64,000 nt of DNA from Streptomyces pilosus (GCF_014649835.1 NZ_BMTU01000003.1:124001-188000); one strand, 5' to 3'; positions 1 through 8,934 are shown, numbered from the stretch's first letter. Notes: generated by a model not told the origin, from the letters alone. Made by a program: numbers and translations.

Positions 1-198
1 CGCGGTGGCCGAGGTGCCGAAGTTGTCACCGCCGACACCGGTGCCGAGGGCCCCGGCCTCCCCGCTGACGGCCGTCGCGTTCGATCCGTCGTCCGCGAGG
101 GCGCCGCTGTCCGCCGTCGCCACGCCGGCGAGCAGAGCGGCCGCGAGCGGGAGCGCGGCGGCCGCGGCGATGACACGGGCGGTACGGATGCTTGCCAT
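1..198 (-). CDS. Secreted protein, N-terminal part only
   Basis: This gene runs off the left edge, so only the first 66 codons are visible. The ATG at 198 follows a good ribosome-binding site (GGAGGG, about 8 bases upstream). The product begins MASIRTARV, then has an alanine/leucine-rich hydrophobic stretch ending near GVATADS, a typical Sec signal peptide with a likely cut after ATA. What remains of the mature part is rich in Gly, Ala, Ser and Thr with acidic residues and no Cys. I do not recognise the family. A small surface or cell-wall-associated protein is possible, but that is inference from composition only. Confidence 0.7.
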   Translation of the reverse strand, partial: MASIRTARVIAAAAALPLAAALLAGVATADSGALADDGSNATAVSGEAGALGTGVGGDNFGTSATA

Positions 199-557
199 GT
201 TGTGTTCCCTCCAGAACCCACAGGACGCACCGGCTCAGTGCCTCAAGTGCGTGAAGTACGGCTGTCACCAGGGGAGTTGCCCCCCGCCCCGGTGTCGTTC
301 GCGACGTCGCAAGATCAGGATTGCCCACCGGATCCGCCGGAACCACCCCGGACGACGCGATTCGCACGCAAGCGTGACGACCGGGCGATAAACCCCAGAA
401 CCTCATCGAGGTGACCAGGCACCCTCAGGACCCCCACCGCCCCCAAGCCCCGCAAGGGAGGAAGCGTTACGGCACTTCCCCGCCACCCCGCTCCGCCCCG
501 GCGTGCCGCCCTCCCGGCCCCCTTCCCTTCTTCGAACGCGTGTACGAAAATAGAGTC
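199..557. other. Divergent intergenic region, no gene seen
   Basis: This region separates two divergent genes, so it should hold both promoters. The only clear signals are the GGAGGG ribosome-binding site of the left gene and an A-rich TACGAAAAT stretch about 10 bases before the ATG at 558. That stretch could be a -10 element giving a nearly leaderless transcript. The open frames across it have no coding character. Confidence 0.5.
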
Positions 558-1424
558 ATGGCCACCACCGACCGGCAGGCCACGACGCTGGCCCTCGCAC
601 ACGCCCTGTCAGCCGCCGAGCGCGGTCTGGCCGTCATCCCCCTGTCCCGGACGAAACTCCCGGCCCTGCGCTCCCCGCACCGCGACGACCCGCAGCCCGC
701 GGGGCCGCCCTGCCGCGGCGAGTGCGGCCGCTGGGGACACGGTGTCCACGACGCCTCCACCGATCCCTCCCGCATCCGCGCCCTGTTCGCCGCCGCACCC
801 CGCGCCACCGGCTACGGCATCGCCTGCGGCCTCCCCCCGCACCACCTCATCGGCGTCGACCTGGACACCAAGACCGGCACGGACGCCACGGCCGCCCTGC
901 GCGAGCTGGCGCTGCGTCACCTCTTCACCATCCCCGCCACCGTCGTGGTCCTGACCCCGAGCGGCGGCCGCCACCTGTGGCTGAGCGGCCCGCCCGACGT
1001 GGTCGTCCCCAACTCCGCCGGCCGCCTCGCCCCCGGCATCGACATCAGGGGCGCCGGCGGCTACCTCGTCGGCCCCGGCTCACGCACCGACCACGGCACC
1101 TACACGGCCGCCCCGGGCACCGCGCACCTCCCCCCGGCGGCCTGCCCGCCCGCCCTGCTGCGCCTGCTCCTCCCACCGCCCCGCGCCCACCACCCGACAC
1201 CCGCATCCACCGGCGGACACGGCCAGGCCCTGGTCCAGTTCGTCCTCGCGGCGCACGAGGGCCAGCGCAACACCCGCCTGTTCTGGGCGGCCTGCCGCGC
1301 CTACGAGGACGGCACGGGCCCCGCCCTGGCCGACTCCCTGGCCGACGCGGCACGCGCCACGGGCCTGTCCGAACGCGAGGCCCGCGCGACGATCGCGTCG
1401 GCCGCCCGCATGACCGGCCACTGA
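558..1424 (+). CDS. Bifunctional DNA primase/polymerase (prim-pol) domain protein
   Basis: This 288-residue protein matches the archaeo-eukaryotic primase-polymerase domain found alone in many actinomycete and plasmid proteins. Visible motifs in order are the metal-binding acidic motif GVDLDTKTG near residue 98, the SGGRHLWL motif near 138, and GIDIRGAGGYLVGPGS near 165. A short helical C-terminal region (EGQRNTRLFWAACRAYEDG) resembles the PriCT-type tail. The family can synthesise primers or extend DNA, but stand-alone Streptomyces copies have no assigned role. No ribosome-binding site precedes ATG 558, so translation may be leaderless. A second, degenerate relative lies at 9860-10525. Confidence 0.8.
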   Translation: MATTDRQATTLALAHALSAAERGLAVIPLSRTKLPALRSPHRDDPQPAGPPCRGECGRWGHGVHDASTDPSRIRALFAAAPRATGYGIACGLPPHHLIGVDLDTKTGTDATAALRELALRHLFTIPATVVVLTPSGGRHLWLSGPPDVVVPNSAGRLAPGIDIRGAGGYLVGPGSRTDHGTYTAAPGTAHLPPAACPPALLRLLLPPPRAHHPTPASTGGHGQALVQFVLAAHEGQRNTRLFWAACRAYEDGTGPALADSLADAARATGLSEREARATIASAARMTGH

Positions 1425-1548
1425 CGCGGCCCCTCCTCCTCCGGCCCGCCCCACCCGTCCGCCCCGCCCCTCCATTCCCCGCCCCGTCCCGTCCCGCCCC
1501 GGCGAAAACCGAAAGCGCTGAATGCACCACCGTTCTAAGGTGCCGACC

Positions 1549-1980
1549 ATGGCACTCGCCCGCGTCGTCCTCTCCTCCGGCCGCTCGGTCGACCTCTCCG
1601 AGCTGCGCATGTCGTCGACGTACGGCGGACTGCTCGAGGGGTACCCCTGCAAACGCCTCAACGACCTCAGGATCGCCGGACTGCTCCGGTCCGCCGAGCA
1701 CACCTTCCCCGGCACGCCGGTCCATCTGATCCCGCCGCCGCGCGAGTACCCCGACCAGTACGCGGGTGCCTTCGGCCCGGTGGAGACGCTGCCCGCCGTG
1801 ACCTGCGTCGGCCGGTTCCGCTCCGAGGCCGTCGACCCGGCCCACGACCGCGTCCTGTACCGCTCCCACCTCACCGTGGTCTGGTTCCAGCCCGCCCCGC
1901 ACGTCCCGTCGGGCTGTGACGCCGAACCCGCCCTGCGGGACCTCTCCTGGGAACTGCTCGCCACCGACGAGGAGCTGTGA
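1549..1980 (+). CDS. Conserved hypothetical protein
   Basis: This 143-residue soluble protein has no family I recognise. It starts MALARVVLSSGRSVDLSEL and contains a Tyr-Gly-Gly-Leu-Leu-Glu-Gly turn, many aromatic residues and a Pro-rich centre. ATG 1549 is preferred over the in-frame ATG at 1522 because AAGG lies 8 bases upstream of it. The stop codon overlaps the GTG start of the DinB-family gene by 4 bases, so the two are probably translationally coupled. No signal peptide or membrane segment is visible. Confidence 0.75.
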   Translation: MALARVVLSSGRSVDLSELRMSSTYGGLLEGYPCKRLNDLRIAGLLRSAEHTFPGTPVHLIPPPREYPDQYAGAFGPVETLPAVTCVGRFRSEAVDPAHDRVLYRSHLTVVWFQPAPHVPSGCDAEPALRDLSWELLATDEEL

Positions 1981-2513
1981 CGATGCCCGCCTCCACCACG
2001 CCCCGGACCGAGCTGCTCCGCCGGCAGTTCGACCTGACCTGGTCCCTGTTCGAGTACCACCTGGAGCGACTGGAACCGGAGGACTTCCTCTGGGAACCGG
2101 GCCCGCTCTGCTGGACGGTGCGCCGCGCCCCCGACGGCACCTGGGTCCCCGACTGGGCGGACACCGAACCGGACCCGGTGCCCGTCCCGACCGTCGCCTG
2201 GCTGACCTGGCACATCGGCTGGTGGTGGAGCGTGACGCTGGACCACGCCCGGGGGCACCGCCCCCGGGACCGGACCGAGATCACCTGGCCCGGCGAGGGC
2301 CGGGCGACGGTGGAGTGGCTCCGCGGCCTGCGCCGGGACTGGCTCGCCCTGCTGGACGGCATGACCGACACCGGCCTCGACACCCCGGCCTCGTTCCCCT
2401 CGCCGGACGACCCGGCGCACACCCGGGCCCACATGCTCGCCTGGGTGAACGCCGAACTGATGAAGAACGTCGCGGAGATCGGCCAGCTCCGCCTGCTGCG
2501 GGCCGCCTCCTGA
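1977..2513 (+). CDS. DinB-family protein
   Basis: This 178-residue protein looks like a DinB/YfiT four-helix-bundle protein. These proteins often carry a His-based metal site and act as thiol-dependent transferases or have unknown stress roles. The sequence shows ELLRRQFDLTWSLFEYHLERL in helix 1, the PGPLCWTVRRAPDG segment, the conserved WLTWHIGWWWSVTLDHA helix with two His residues, and a late MLAWVNAELMKNVAEIGQLR helix. The GTG start at 1977 overlaps the upstream stop (GTGA), and an ATG follows two codons later. Its partner upstream is uncharacterised, so the substrate cannot be inferred. Confidence 0.8.
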   Translation: MTMPASTTPRTELLRRQFDLTWSLFEYHLERLEPEDFLWEPGPLCWTVRRAPDGTWVPDWADTEPDPVPVPTVAWLTWHIGWWWSVTLDHARGHRPRDRTEITWPGEGRATVEWLRGLRRDWLALLDGMTDTGLDTPASFPSPDDPAHTRAHMLAWVNAELMKNVAEIGQLRLLRAAS

Positions 2514-2522
2514 GCGGTTCCC

Positions 2523-3383
2523 TCACGTGAAGTCGTACACCGACCAGTCGGCGAGCGTGCGGTAACCGAGCCGCTGGTACAGGGCGTTGCTGGCGGGGTT
2601 GGACCGGTCCGCGAACAGTACGACGTCCCGCGCGCCCGTCCCCAGCGCGGCCCGGCTGACCTCCGCCGTCACGGCACCCGCGTACCCCCGGCCGCGCAGG
2701 TGGGCCGGGGTGTGGACGACGTCCACCTGCACCTGGCCCCCGATCAGCGGATTCATCCCGGCGACGGCGACGGGCGTGCCGTCCGGGGTCTCCCACAGCG
2801 TGTAGCGCTTGTCGGCGTACCGGCTCTCCTGCCACGTGCCGACGTCCCAGCCGACCTCCTCGCCCACCGCCTCGGCGAACTGCCGGCACCAGTGCGCGGC
2901 TTCCGCCACGTCGTCCTCGCCCAGCACGCGCGCCCGCCCGGCCGGCGGCGGGTCCGGCGGGGTGAGCGTGCCGAGCCGGTACAGCCGCAGCCGCGTGTCC
3001 CGCATCCCCGGTGCCGCGCCGGTACGCCGCCGCCAGGCCTCGGCGAACACGGTGGCGCTGTCGTGGTCCGCGCTGACCGAGGGCAGGGAGGGCAGGACGG
3101 CGGCCAGACGATCGGCGAGGCCCGCCGCCCGCCCCTCCGTCAGCGGGCTGACGCACATCCCGCGCCCCGGCAGCCGGTAGAACGTCCCCTCCACCTCGCC
3201 CGCCCGCTCCAGCACCCCGAAGAGGACGCCTTCGCCGCCGAACGCACCCGCTCCCCGCCTGCGCACCCGCTCCGCCCACGTCAACTGCATGACGTGCACG
3301 CCGGGCCGTGCCCGCAGGAAGTCCCCGGCCCGCCCGAGGAAGGCGTCGACATCGCCGGTCAGGTACCAGCCATCAGATCCCAT
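2523..3383 (-). CDS. GNAT-family N-acetyltransferase
   Basis: This is a GCN5-related acetyltransferase of about 286 residues. The C-terminal half carries the acetyl-CoA signature: VVHTPAHLRGRGYAGAVTAE matches the R/Q-x-x-G-x-G/A loop of motif A, and SNPASNALYQRLGYRTLADW is motif B. The N-terminal half is divergent, as in two-domain GNAT proteins. The start could be ATG 3383 or GTG 3401, and neither has a strong ribosome-binding site. The gene converges with the DinB gene, with only 9 bases between stops. The acceptor substrate is unknown. Confidence 0.85.
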   Translation of the reverse strand: MGSDGWYLTGDVDAFLGRAGDFLRARPGVHVMQLTWAERVRRRGAGAFGGEGVLFGVLERAGEVEGTFYRLPGRGMCVSPLTEGRAAGLADRLAAVLPSLPSVSADHDSATVFAEAWRRRTGAAPGMRDTRLRLYRLGTLTPPDPPPAGRARVLGEDDVAEAAHWCRQFAEAVGEEVGWDVGTWQESRYADKRYTLWETPDGTPVAVAGMNPLIGGQVQVDVVHTPAHLRGRGYAGAVTAEVSRAALGTGARDVVLFADRSNPASNALYQRLGYRTLADWSVYDFT

Positions 3384-3440
3384 GCCCCCACCCTGCCCCA
3401 CCGCCTCCCGCCGCGGGGTGTCCCCGTCTCCTCCCGCCCG

Positions 3441-3554
3441 TCAGCGCCTCCGGCGCCAGGCCAGGACGATCCCGACGGCGGCCAGCACGCCCACCACGCC
3501 GACGAACCAGGTCGGCATCACCTCGAGCCCCTTGTACGCCAGCGGAACAGCCAT
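3441..3554 (-). CDS. Small single-pass membrane protein (37 aa)
   Basis: This very short gene is supported by an excellent ribosome-binding site: GGAGGAGGG lies 8 bases before ATG 3554. The product MAVPLAYKGLEVMPTW continues as one hydrophobic helix (FVGVVGVLAAVGIVLAW) and ends in four Arg residues before the stop. The positive tail predicts the C-terminus inside. I do not recognise a family. It sits between an acetyltransferase and another membrane protein, all on the same strand. Confidence 0.65.
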   Translation of the reverse strand: MAVPLAYKGLEVMPTWFVGVVGVLAAVGIVLAWRRRR

Positions 3555-3636
3555 GGACGTCACCCTCCTCCGAAGCAAGCACGTACGGAACGGCCCCCGA
3601 CCAACTACCCGGTCCGCGAGCCTTTCTGCACCGCTG

Positions 3637-4077
3637 TCAGGAGTTCGTCCTCCGGTCCGCCACCGGGTGGACCACCCTCCCGCGCAGGACCGCACCGGCA
3701 CACGCCAGAACGACGGCGAGACCCCCCGCCAGGCAGACGAGCACGCTGACCGACAGCGGGACGCGCTCCACCGTCGCACCGTCGGCGTAGACACAGGCGC
3801 TGCGAAGAGGCCAGTACTCCTGCACGACGCCCTCCAGCGCGGCTCCGGAGAGGTTCCGGTCCTCGCACAGTCCGGGAAACGGCCCTCCCAACAGGGCGGA
3901 GAGCAGGCCGTAGCAGTACACGGCTGCCGCCGAGGACCCGGAGAACAGGGCGAGCACGGCACAGAGCCTGCTCAGAGCCAGGGGTGGGGTGTTCAGCATC
4001 AGCACGACGGTCACGACGCTCGCCCCCGCGGTGGCCAGCCCGGCGAACAGCAGCATCCCCAGCAGAGGCACCGGCAC
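3637..4077 (-). CDS. Hypothetical membrane protein
   Basis: This 146-residue protein has an N-terminal hydrophobic segment (LLGMLLFAGLATAGASVVTVVLM), a second (LCAVLALFSGSSAAAVYCYGLL), an extracytoplasmic-looking loop with two Cys, and a C-terminal helix (LVCLAGGLAVVLACAGAVL). A topology of three or four transmembrane helices is likely. The GTG start at 4077 follows a GAGGAGG ribosome-binding site. No family is recognised. It lies just beyond the terminator of the serine tRNA gene. Confidence 0.65.
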   Translation of the reverse strand: MPVPLLGMLLFAGLATAGASVVTVVLMLNTPPLALSRLCAVLALFSGSSAAAVYCYGLLSALLGGPFPGLCEDRNLSGAALEGVVQEYWPLRSACVYADGATVERVPLSVSVLVCLAGGLAVVLACAGAVLRGRVVHPVADRRTNS

Positions 4078-4125
4078 CGTGCCCCCTCCTCACCCGCCCG
4101 CGAGTGCGGCACGCCACCCGCCCAC

Positions 4126-4168
4126 GGGAACGGCCCCCGACCGGACATCCGGGCCGGGGGCCGTTCCC
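4126..4168. terminator. Hairpin downstream of tRNA-Ser
   Basis: A perfect 14-bp stem (GGGAACGGCCCCCG paired with CGGGGGCCGTTCCC) with a loop of about 15 bases follows the tRNA gene on the minus strand. There is no T-run, as is usual for terminators in this GC-rich group. Confidence 0.75.
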
Positions 4169-4181
4169 TCTGCTCTCAACG

Positions 4182-4268
4182 CGGAGGCGGTGGGATTTGA
4201 ACCCACGGTGACATCGCTGCCACGACGGTTTTCAAGACCGTTCCCTTCGGCCGCTCGGGCACGCCTCC
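4182..4268 (-). tRNA. tRNA-Ser (anticodon UGA)
   Basis: Read on the minus strand, the gene folds as a class II tRNA. The acceptor stem GGAGGCG pairs with CGCCTCC, the anticodon loop is CUUGAAA inside the ACGGU/ACCGU stem, the long variable arm is typical of serine tRNAs, and the T arm contains GTTCAAATC. The discriminator base is G, as expected for seryl-tRNA synthetase. CCA is not encoded. It reads UCA/UCG-type serine codons. Confidence 0.96.
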
Positions 4269-4332
4269 CCGCGCCTGCCGGTGATCGACGGCGCGGGGAC
4301 AAGGGTAACGGGTTCGGGGTGTGCGGGTGCGG

Positions 4333-5808
4333 TCAGCTGTCGCCCACGCGGGAACCCAGGGTGAGTTCCGTGGTGCGCTCCTTGCCGTCGCGTTCGTAGG
4401 TGATCGTGACCTCGTCGCCCGGCTTATGGGTCCAGATCTCGCCGATCAGGGTCGGGCCGGAGTCGATGACGCGGTCGTCGAGCTTGGTGATGACGTCGCC
4501 GGGCTCGAGGCCGGCCTTGTCGGCGGGGCCGCCGGGGTCGACGGGCTCGGAGCCGCCCGCGCCCTCCTCGGTGATCTTCGCGCCGTCCGCCCCCTCCTCC
4601 AGGGACACCGACGCGCCGATCTTCGCGTACACCGGCTTGCCCGTCTCGATGAGCTCCTGGGCGACGTACTTGGCCTGGTTGATCGGGATGGCGAAGCCGA
4701 GGCCGATGGAGCCGGCCTGGCCCGTGCCGAAACCGCCGTTGCTGGTGGACTGGATCGCGGAGTTGATGCCGATGACGTTGCCCTGCGCGTCCAGCAGCGG
4801 GCCGCCGGAGTTGCCCGGGTTGATGGACGCGTCGGTCTGCAGCGCGCTCATGTAGGAGGCCTGGCTGCCGCTGCCGTCGCTGGAGGCCACCGGGCGGTTC
4901 TTCGCGCTGATGATGCCCGTCGTCACCGTGTTGGACAGGCCGAAGGGCGCGCCGATGGCGATCGTCGAGTCGCCGACGGCCACGTCGTCGGAGTTGCCGA
5001 GGGTGAGCGGCTTCAGGTCGGAGGGGGCGTCGTCGAGCTTGATGACCGCGACGTCGTACCCCTGCGCGTGGCCGACGACCTCGCCCGCGTACTTCTTGCC
5101 GTTCGGGAAGGTCGCCGAGACCTTGCCGCCGTCGACGGCCTCCGCCACCACGTGGCTGTTGGTGACGATGTGGCCCTGGGTGTCGAAGACGAAGCCGGTG
5201 CCGGTGCCGCCCTCGCCGCTGCTGCTCTGGGCCTCGATGGTGACCGTGCTCGGCAGCGCCTTGGCCGCCACGGCGGCGACCGTGCCCGGGTCGCGCTTCA
5301 CGTTGCCGCCGCTGGTGGACGACGACACGGTCGTCGAGCCGCTGCTGTCGTTCTCCCTGGCCAGCGTGTAGCCGAGACCGCCGCCCAGGCCGCCCGCGAC
5401 CAGCGCGGCCACCAGGACCGCGGCGATCGTGCGGCCGCGTCCACCGCCGTTCTTCGGCGCCGGCGGCTGGTACGAGGCGCCCCAGCCGCCGTGTCCGGCA
5501 CCCCCGTCGCCGTACGACGGGGTGGCGGGCGGCGGGGGCGGGGGCCAGGCGGGGTCGGGCACGGACGAGGCGTGGGCCCCGGTGCCGGCGTGCGGGCCGC
5601 CCGGTGCGCCGCCCCGGGCGGCGGGATCCTGGTGCGCGTCGCCGGCCGGGGTGTCCTGCGGACCGTATCCCTGCGGGGCTGCCGGGTACGGGGCCGCTCC
5701 CGGGTCCGGGTGGCCCTGGTGCGCCGAAGCAGCGGGAGCATCCACCGGCGCGGACGGCGGTGCCGACGGGGCCGGGGGTACCGCTTTGCCCTCGTTCTCG
5801 GTGCTCAC
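4333..5808 (-). CDS. Membrane-anchored HtrA/DegP-type serine protease with PDZ domain
   Basis: This 491-residue protein is an extracytoplasmic quality-control protease of the S1C family. A Pro/Ala/Gly-rich cytoplasmic region of about 120 residues precedes one transmembrane helix (TIAAVLVAALVAGGLGGGL). The trypsin-like domain carries the triad His219 (TNSHVV), Asp252 (YDVAVIKLD) and Ser334 (GNSGGPLL). A C-terminal PDZ domain contains GGPADKAGLEPGDVITKLDD. GTG 5808 is chosen because GAGGAG sits 7 bases upstream, although the frame stays open further. It should degrade or refold misfolded proteins outside the membrane. The related Streptomyces genes I know respond to envelope stress, but no regulator site was identified here. 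Confidence 0.92.
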   Translation of the reverse strand: MSTENEGKAVPPAPSAPPSAPVDAPAASAHQGHPDPGAAPYPAAPQGYGPQDTPAGDAHQDPAARGGAPGGPHAGTGAHASSVPDPAWPPPPPPATPSYGDGGAGHGGWGASYQPPAPKNGGGRGRTIAAVLVAALVAGGLGGGLGYTLARENDSSGSTTVSSSTSGGNVKRDPGTVAAVAAKALPSTVTIEAQSSSGEGGTGTGFVFDTQGHIVTNSHVVAEAVDGGKVSATFPNGKKYAGEVVGHAQGYDVAVIKLDDAPSDLKPLTLGNSDDVAVGDSTIAIGAPFGLSNTVTTGIISAKNRPVASSDGSGSQASYMSALQTDASINPGNSGGPLLDAQGNVIGINSAIQSTSNGGFGTGQAGSIGLGFAIPINQAKYVAQELIETGKPVYAKIGASVSLEEGADGAKITEEGAGGSEPVDPGGPADKAGLEPGDVITKLDDRVIDSGPTLIGEIWTHKPGDEVTITYERDGKERTTELTLGSRVGDS

Positions 5809-6097
5809 AGCTTCACTCCTCGATCCACGGCTGTTGTCTCCCGGTCGCACTCGGTCCCGCTCGTGCACGTACGTCCACGGGTCCGGTGCGAGGCAGCTGT
5901 GCTTGTCCCTTTGTATGACGTCAGCTTTTCCCACGGGCCGTCAGGGCACCATAAGCCGTTCCTGTGGGTCCGGGGCCATTCTTTATATAGGGCATTACTC
6001 ACGTAAGGCGCGCCACCCGATGCCTCCGACCGGACGTCCACACCGTTCCCACCACTCCGGGCACACGTCTACCCGGTCACGGTGGCACCATGACGCG

Positions 6098-6928
6098 GTG
6101 ACCCACGCACGGCAGCACCAGCCCCGAGTCGTCGCGCACCGCGGGGCCTCCGAGGACGCCCCCGAGCACACCCTGGCCGCCTACCGCAAGGCGATCGAGG
6201 ACGGCGCGGACGCGCTCGAATGCGACGTACGCCTCACCGCCGACGGCCACCTCGTGTGCGTGCACGACCGCCGGATCAACCGTACGTCCAACGGGCGCGG
6301 CGCGGTCTCGGCGCTCGAGCTCTCCGACCTCGCCGCCCTGGACTTCGGCTCCTGGAAGAGCCGCGACCCCTCCGGCGGTCCGCGCGTGGAGGAACCCGAC
6401 TGGGAGCACCGCCCGGAGGACCGGGAGGCCACCTCCGTGCTCACCCTGGAACGGCTGCTGGAACTCGTCTCCGACGCCGGGCGCCGGGTCGAGCTGGCGA
6501 TCGAGACCAAGCACCCGACGCGCTGGGCGGGGCAGGTGGAGGAGCGGCTGCTGCTCCTGCTGAAACGGTTCGGGCTCGACAGTCCCGCCGCCCCCGAGGA
6601 CTCGACGGTGCGCGTGATGAGCTTCTCCGCGCGCTCGCTGCACCGGGTGCGGGCCGCGTCGCCGACGCTGCCGACGGTCTACCTGACCCAGTTCGTCACG
6701 CCGCGCCTGCGCGACGGGCGGCTGCCCGCCGGCGTGGAGATCGCGGGGCCGTCGATCCGCATCGCCCGCAGCCACCCCGGTTACATCGAGCGCCTGAAGG
6801 AGTCCGGCCACCAGGTGCACGTGTGGACGGTGGACGAGGCCCGGGACGTCGACCTGTGCGTGCGCCTCGGGGTGGACGCCATCATCACCAACCGCCCCCG
6901 CGCGGTCCTCGACCGGCTCGGCCGCTGA
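6098..6928 (+). CDS. Glycerophosphodiester phosphodiesterase
   Basis: This 276-residue enzyme hydrolyses glycerophosphodiesters to glycerol-3-phosphate and an alcohol. The GDPD signature is clear: VVAHRGASEDAPEHTLAAY with catalytic His14 and Arg15 and the metal-binding Glu of PEHT, then ALECDVRLTADGHLVCVHD with the Glu-x-Asp and His ligands. A later segment (HVWTVDEARDVDLCVRLGVDAIITNRP) closes the TIM barrel as in UgpQ-like enzymes. There is no signal peptide, so it should be cytoplasmic. The GTG start at 6098 lacks a strong ribosome-binding site, and a longer N-terminus is possible. The gene is divergent from the HtrA gene. Confidence 0.9.
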   Translation: MTHARQHQPRVVAHRGASEDAPEHTLAAYRKAIEDGADALECDVRLTADGHLVCVHDRRINRTSNGRGAVSALELSDLAALDFGSWKSRDPSGGPRVEEPDWEHRPEDREATSVLTLERLLELVSDAGRRVELAIETKHPTRWAGQVEERLLLLLKRFGLDSPAAPEDSTVRVMSFSARSLHRVRAASPTLPTVYLTQFVTPRLRDGRLPAGVEIAGPSIRIARSHPGYIERLKESGHQVHVWTVDEARDVDLCVRLGVDAIITNRPRAVLDRLGR

Positions 6929-7191
6929 CCGCGCGATGATCCTTTCTTGTCACTTCCGCCCCATCCGCCCCAGGAAATACCCGCCGATGTCTTGACCTGG
7001 GGCTGCGGCCGGGCGCATCCTCACTTCTCGGCCACACCGAAGAATTCCAGCCACACGGTTACGGGGAGTGCTCCGGCGCGTTCGGTGCGTATTCGATCGT
7101 TTCGAGTGCGTCACCCCTCATGGATTGGCCGGTTTCCGGTTCAGGCCAATGGGGCATCCACACCGTGGCGTGGGCGAAGGAGGTCTCGGGG

Positions 7192-7749
7192 GTGGCGTTG
7201 GTGGTGGCACAGGAGGTGCCCGCGTCGTCGAGCATGGCCGTTCCCCATGGCCCTGCGGGCGTGGGGAAGGCGAGGCACCGGATGCGCACGCAGCTGCGTG
7301 ACGGGGGCGTCGCGGACACGGTCATCGACGATGCCGTACTCATCCTTTCCGAGCTGTTGAGCAACGCGTGCAAGCACGGCCGGCCCCTGGGCGACGTGCC
7401 GGCCGGGGACGGCGACGTGCGGGCCGCCTGGCGGGTGGACCCGTGCGGGCGGCTCGTCGTCGAGGTCACGGACGGCGGCGGTCCGACCCGCCCGGCGCCG
7501 GCGACCCCGTCGGTCACGGCGCACGGCGGGCGGGGGCTGAACATCATCACCGCGCTGGCCGACGACTGGGGTGTGCGCGACGAGGTGCCGGGTGAGGTCA
7601 CGGTGTGGGTCGTCGTCCACCAGGACGTGTACGACCCGGACGCGCGGGCCGCGCACCGGCGCGAGGACTTCGCGGCACGCGTGACGGCCCCGCCGGTCAC
7701 CCGCATCACGGGGCTGGACTTCGCGGACGTCTTCGACGACCTGGGCTGA
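7192..7749 (+). CDS. HATPase-domain regulator (RsbW-like)
   Basis: This protein of about 185 residues has the GHKL ATP-binding fold of anti-sigma factor kinases. The N box is ILSELLSNACKHG, with Glu and Asn for Mg-ATP binding. G1 is VTDGGGPTRP and G2 is GGRGLNIITALADDWGV. GTG 7192 is chosen because a textbook AAGGAGGT lies 7 bases upstream, although the frame is open back to ATG 7120. Such proteins bind or phosphorylate sigma or anti-sigma partners. No cognate partner gene is adjacent, as is common for the many orphan copies in Streptomyces. A shorter relative lies at 14295-14756. Confidence 0.85.
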   Translation: MALVVAQEVPASSSMAVPHGPAGVGKARHRMRTQLRDGGVADTVIDDAVLILSELLSNACKHGRPLGDVPAGDGDVRAAWRVDPCGRLVVEVTDGGGPTRPAPATPSVTAHGGRGLNIITALADDWGVRDEVPGEVTVWVVVHQDVYDPDARAAHRREDFAARVTAPPVTRITGLDFADVFDDLG

Positions 7750-7950
7750 GGACGGCCCGAGCTGAGGACGGCCCGGCCCGGGCTGAGGGCGACCCGGCGT
7801 GGGCACGACCCCGGCGGGGAACGGCCGGGTCCGGTCGGCCCGCGCGCCCGGCCACGGCCCGCCCCGTTGTCCACAGGTTCCCGCCGGTCGGGGCGCGAAC
7901 GGCTAGGCTCGCGCCCGTACGAGACGAGCCGTAACCGGGAGACACCCACG

Positions 7951-8916
7951 ATGGCCAAGAAGCGACCCCAGACGAAGGCCAAGCGCCCGCAGCTCACGGA
8001 CGGGCAGATCCCGGTCGTCGGCGCCCGCGAGCCCTGCCCCTGCGGCAGCGGCCGCCGCTACAAGGCGTGCCACGGCCGTGCCGCCGCGCACGCCGTGACC
8101 GAGCTGGTGCACCGCCCGTTCGAGGGCCTGTCCGGCGAGTGCGACTGGGTGGCGCTGCGCGAGCTGGTGCCGGCCGCCACCGTAGGGCTGACGCTGAAGG
8201 ACGGCCTGCCCGAGGGCGTCCCCTCGGTGACCCTGGCCACGGTGCTGCCGATGGCCTGGCCCGCCCTGCGCCGCGACGACGGCTCGGTCCTGCTCGGCCT
8301 GCAGAACGACACCTCCTCCGGTGACATCAGCCGCGATCTGGCCGACACCCTGCAGCGCGCGCTCGCCGCCGACCCGGGCACGCCGGTGCAGGCCCGGCGC
8401 GCGCCCGCCGACGGCCCCCGGCTCCAGGACCTGCTGGATCCCGACGGTGCCTTCGAGCCCGTGGTGCACAGCGGCTTCGAGTTCTGGGTCCCGGACCCGG
8501 AGAACGCCACGCCGGACGTCACCGCCTCCCTGGAGCGGGCCAACGCCGCGGCCATCCCGACCGTCAAGCTGTCGGGCGTGGACTCCGCGTACTGGTGCGA
8601 GACCCCTGAGAAGAACCACCTGCGGTGGGTCATGCCGTACCCCGAGGAGCAGCTTCTGGACGCTCTCGCGCGGCTGCACGCGGCGGGCCGTTCCTCCCTC
8701 GGCGAGGGCACCCGTCTCGTGGGCTCCTTCCGCGCTCACGGGCTCACCGTGCCGGTCTGGGACCTGCCCAGCGGGGTCGGGGCCGACGACGTGGAGAAGC
8801 CGGCCGCCGAGTTCGCCGAGCGGCTCACCGCCGCGCTCGCCGAGGAGACGCCGCTCACCGCCGACGAGCGCCGTGCCCGCGGTGGTCTGACGAACCGCCA
8901 GGTCACCCTCAGCTGA
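7951..8916 (+). CDS. SEC-C motif protein (DUF5926-type)
   Basis: This 321-residue protein starts with a Lys/Arg-rich basic segment (MAKKRPQTKAKRPQ) followed by a SEC-C type zinc motif near residue 30: REPCPCGSGRRYKACHG, with Cys-x-Cys and Cys-His ligands. The remaining 270 residues are a conserved acidic domain seen throughout actinomycetes, known to me as DUF5926. Function is unknown. The SEC-C tail of SecA binds SecB or ribosomes, so ribosome or nucleic-acid contact is a possible role, by inference. ATG 7951 follows GGGAGA. An isolated DnaA-box sequence (TTGTCCACA) lies upstream at 7867-7875. Confidence 0.8.
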   Translation: MAKKRPQTKAKRPQLTDGQIPVVGAREPCPCGSGRRYKACHGRAAAHAVTELVHRPFEGLSGECDWVALRELVPAATVGLTLKDGLPEGVPSVTLATVLPMAWPALRRDDGSVLLGLQNDTSSGDISRDLADTLQRALAADPGTPVQARRAPADGPRLQDLLDPDGAFEPVVHSGFEFWVPDPENATPDVTASLERANAAAIPTVKLSGVDSAYWCETPEKNHLRWVMPYPEEQLLDALARLHAAGRSSLGEGTRLVGSFRAHGLTVPVWDLPSGVGADDVEKPAAEFAERLTAALAEETPLTADERRARGGLTNRQVTLS

Positions 8917-8934
8917 GACGCCCGCGCGCCGAGG

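Noticed and set aside
2524..2533. TCACGTGAA core resembling parS at the end of the GNAT gene
   Set aside because: Only the central nine bases match. The outer bases of the 14-mer are wrong on both sides.
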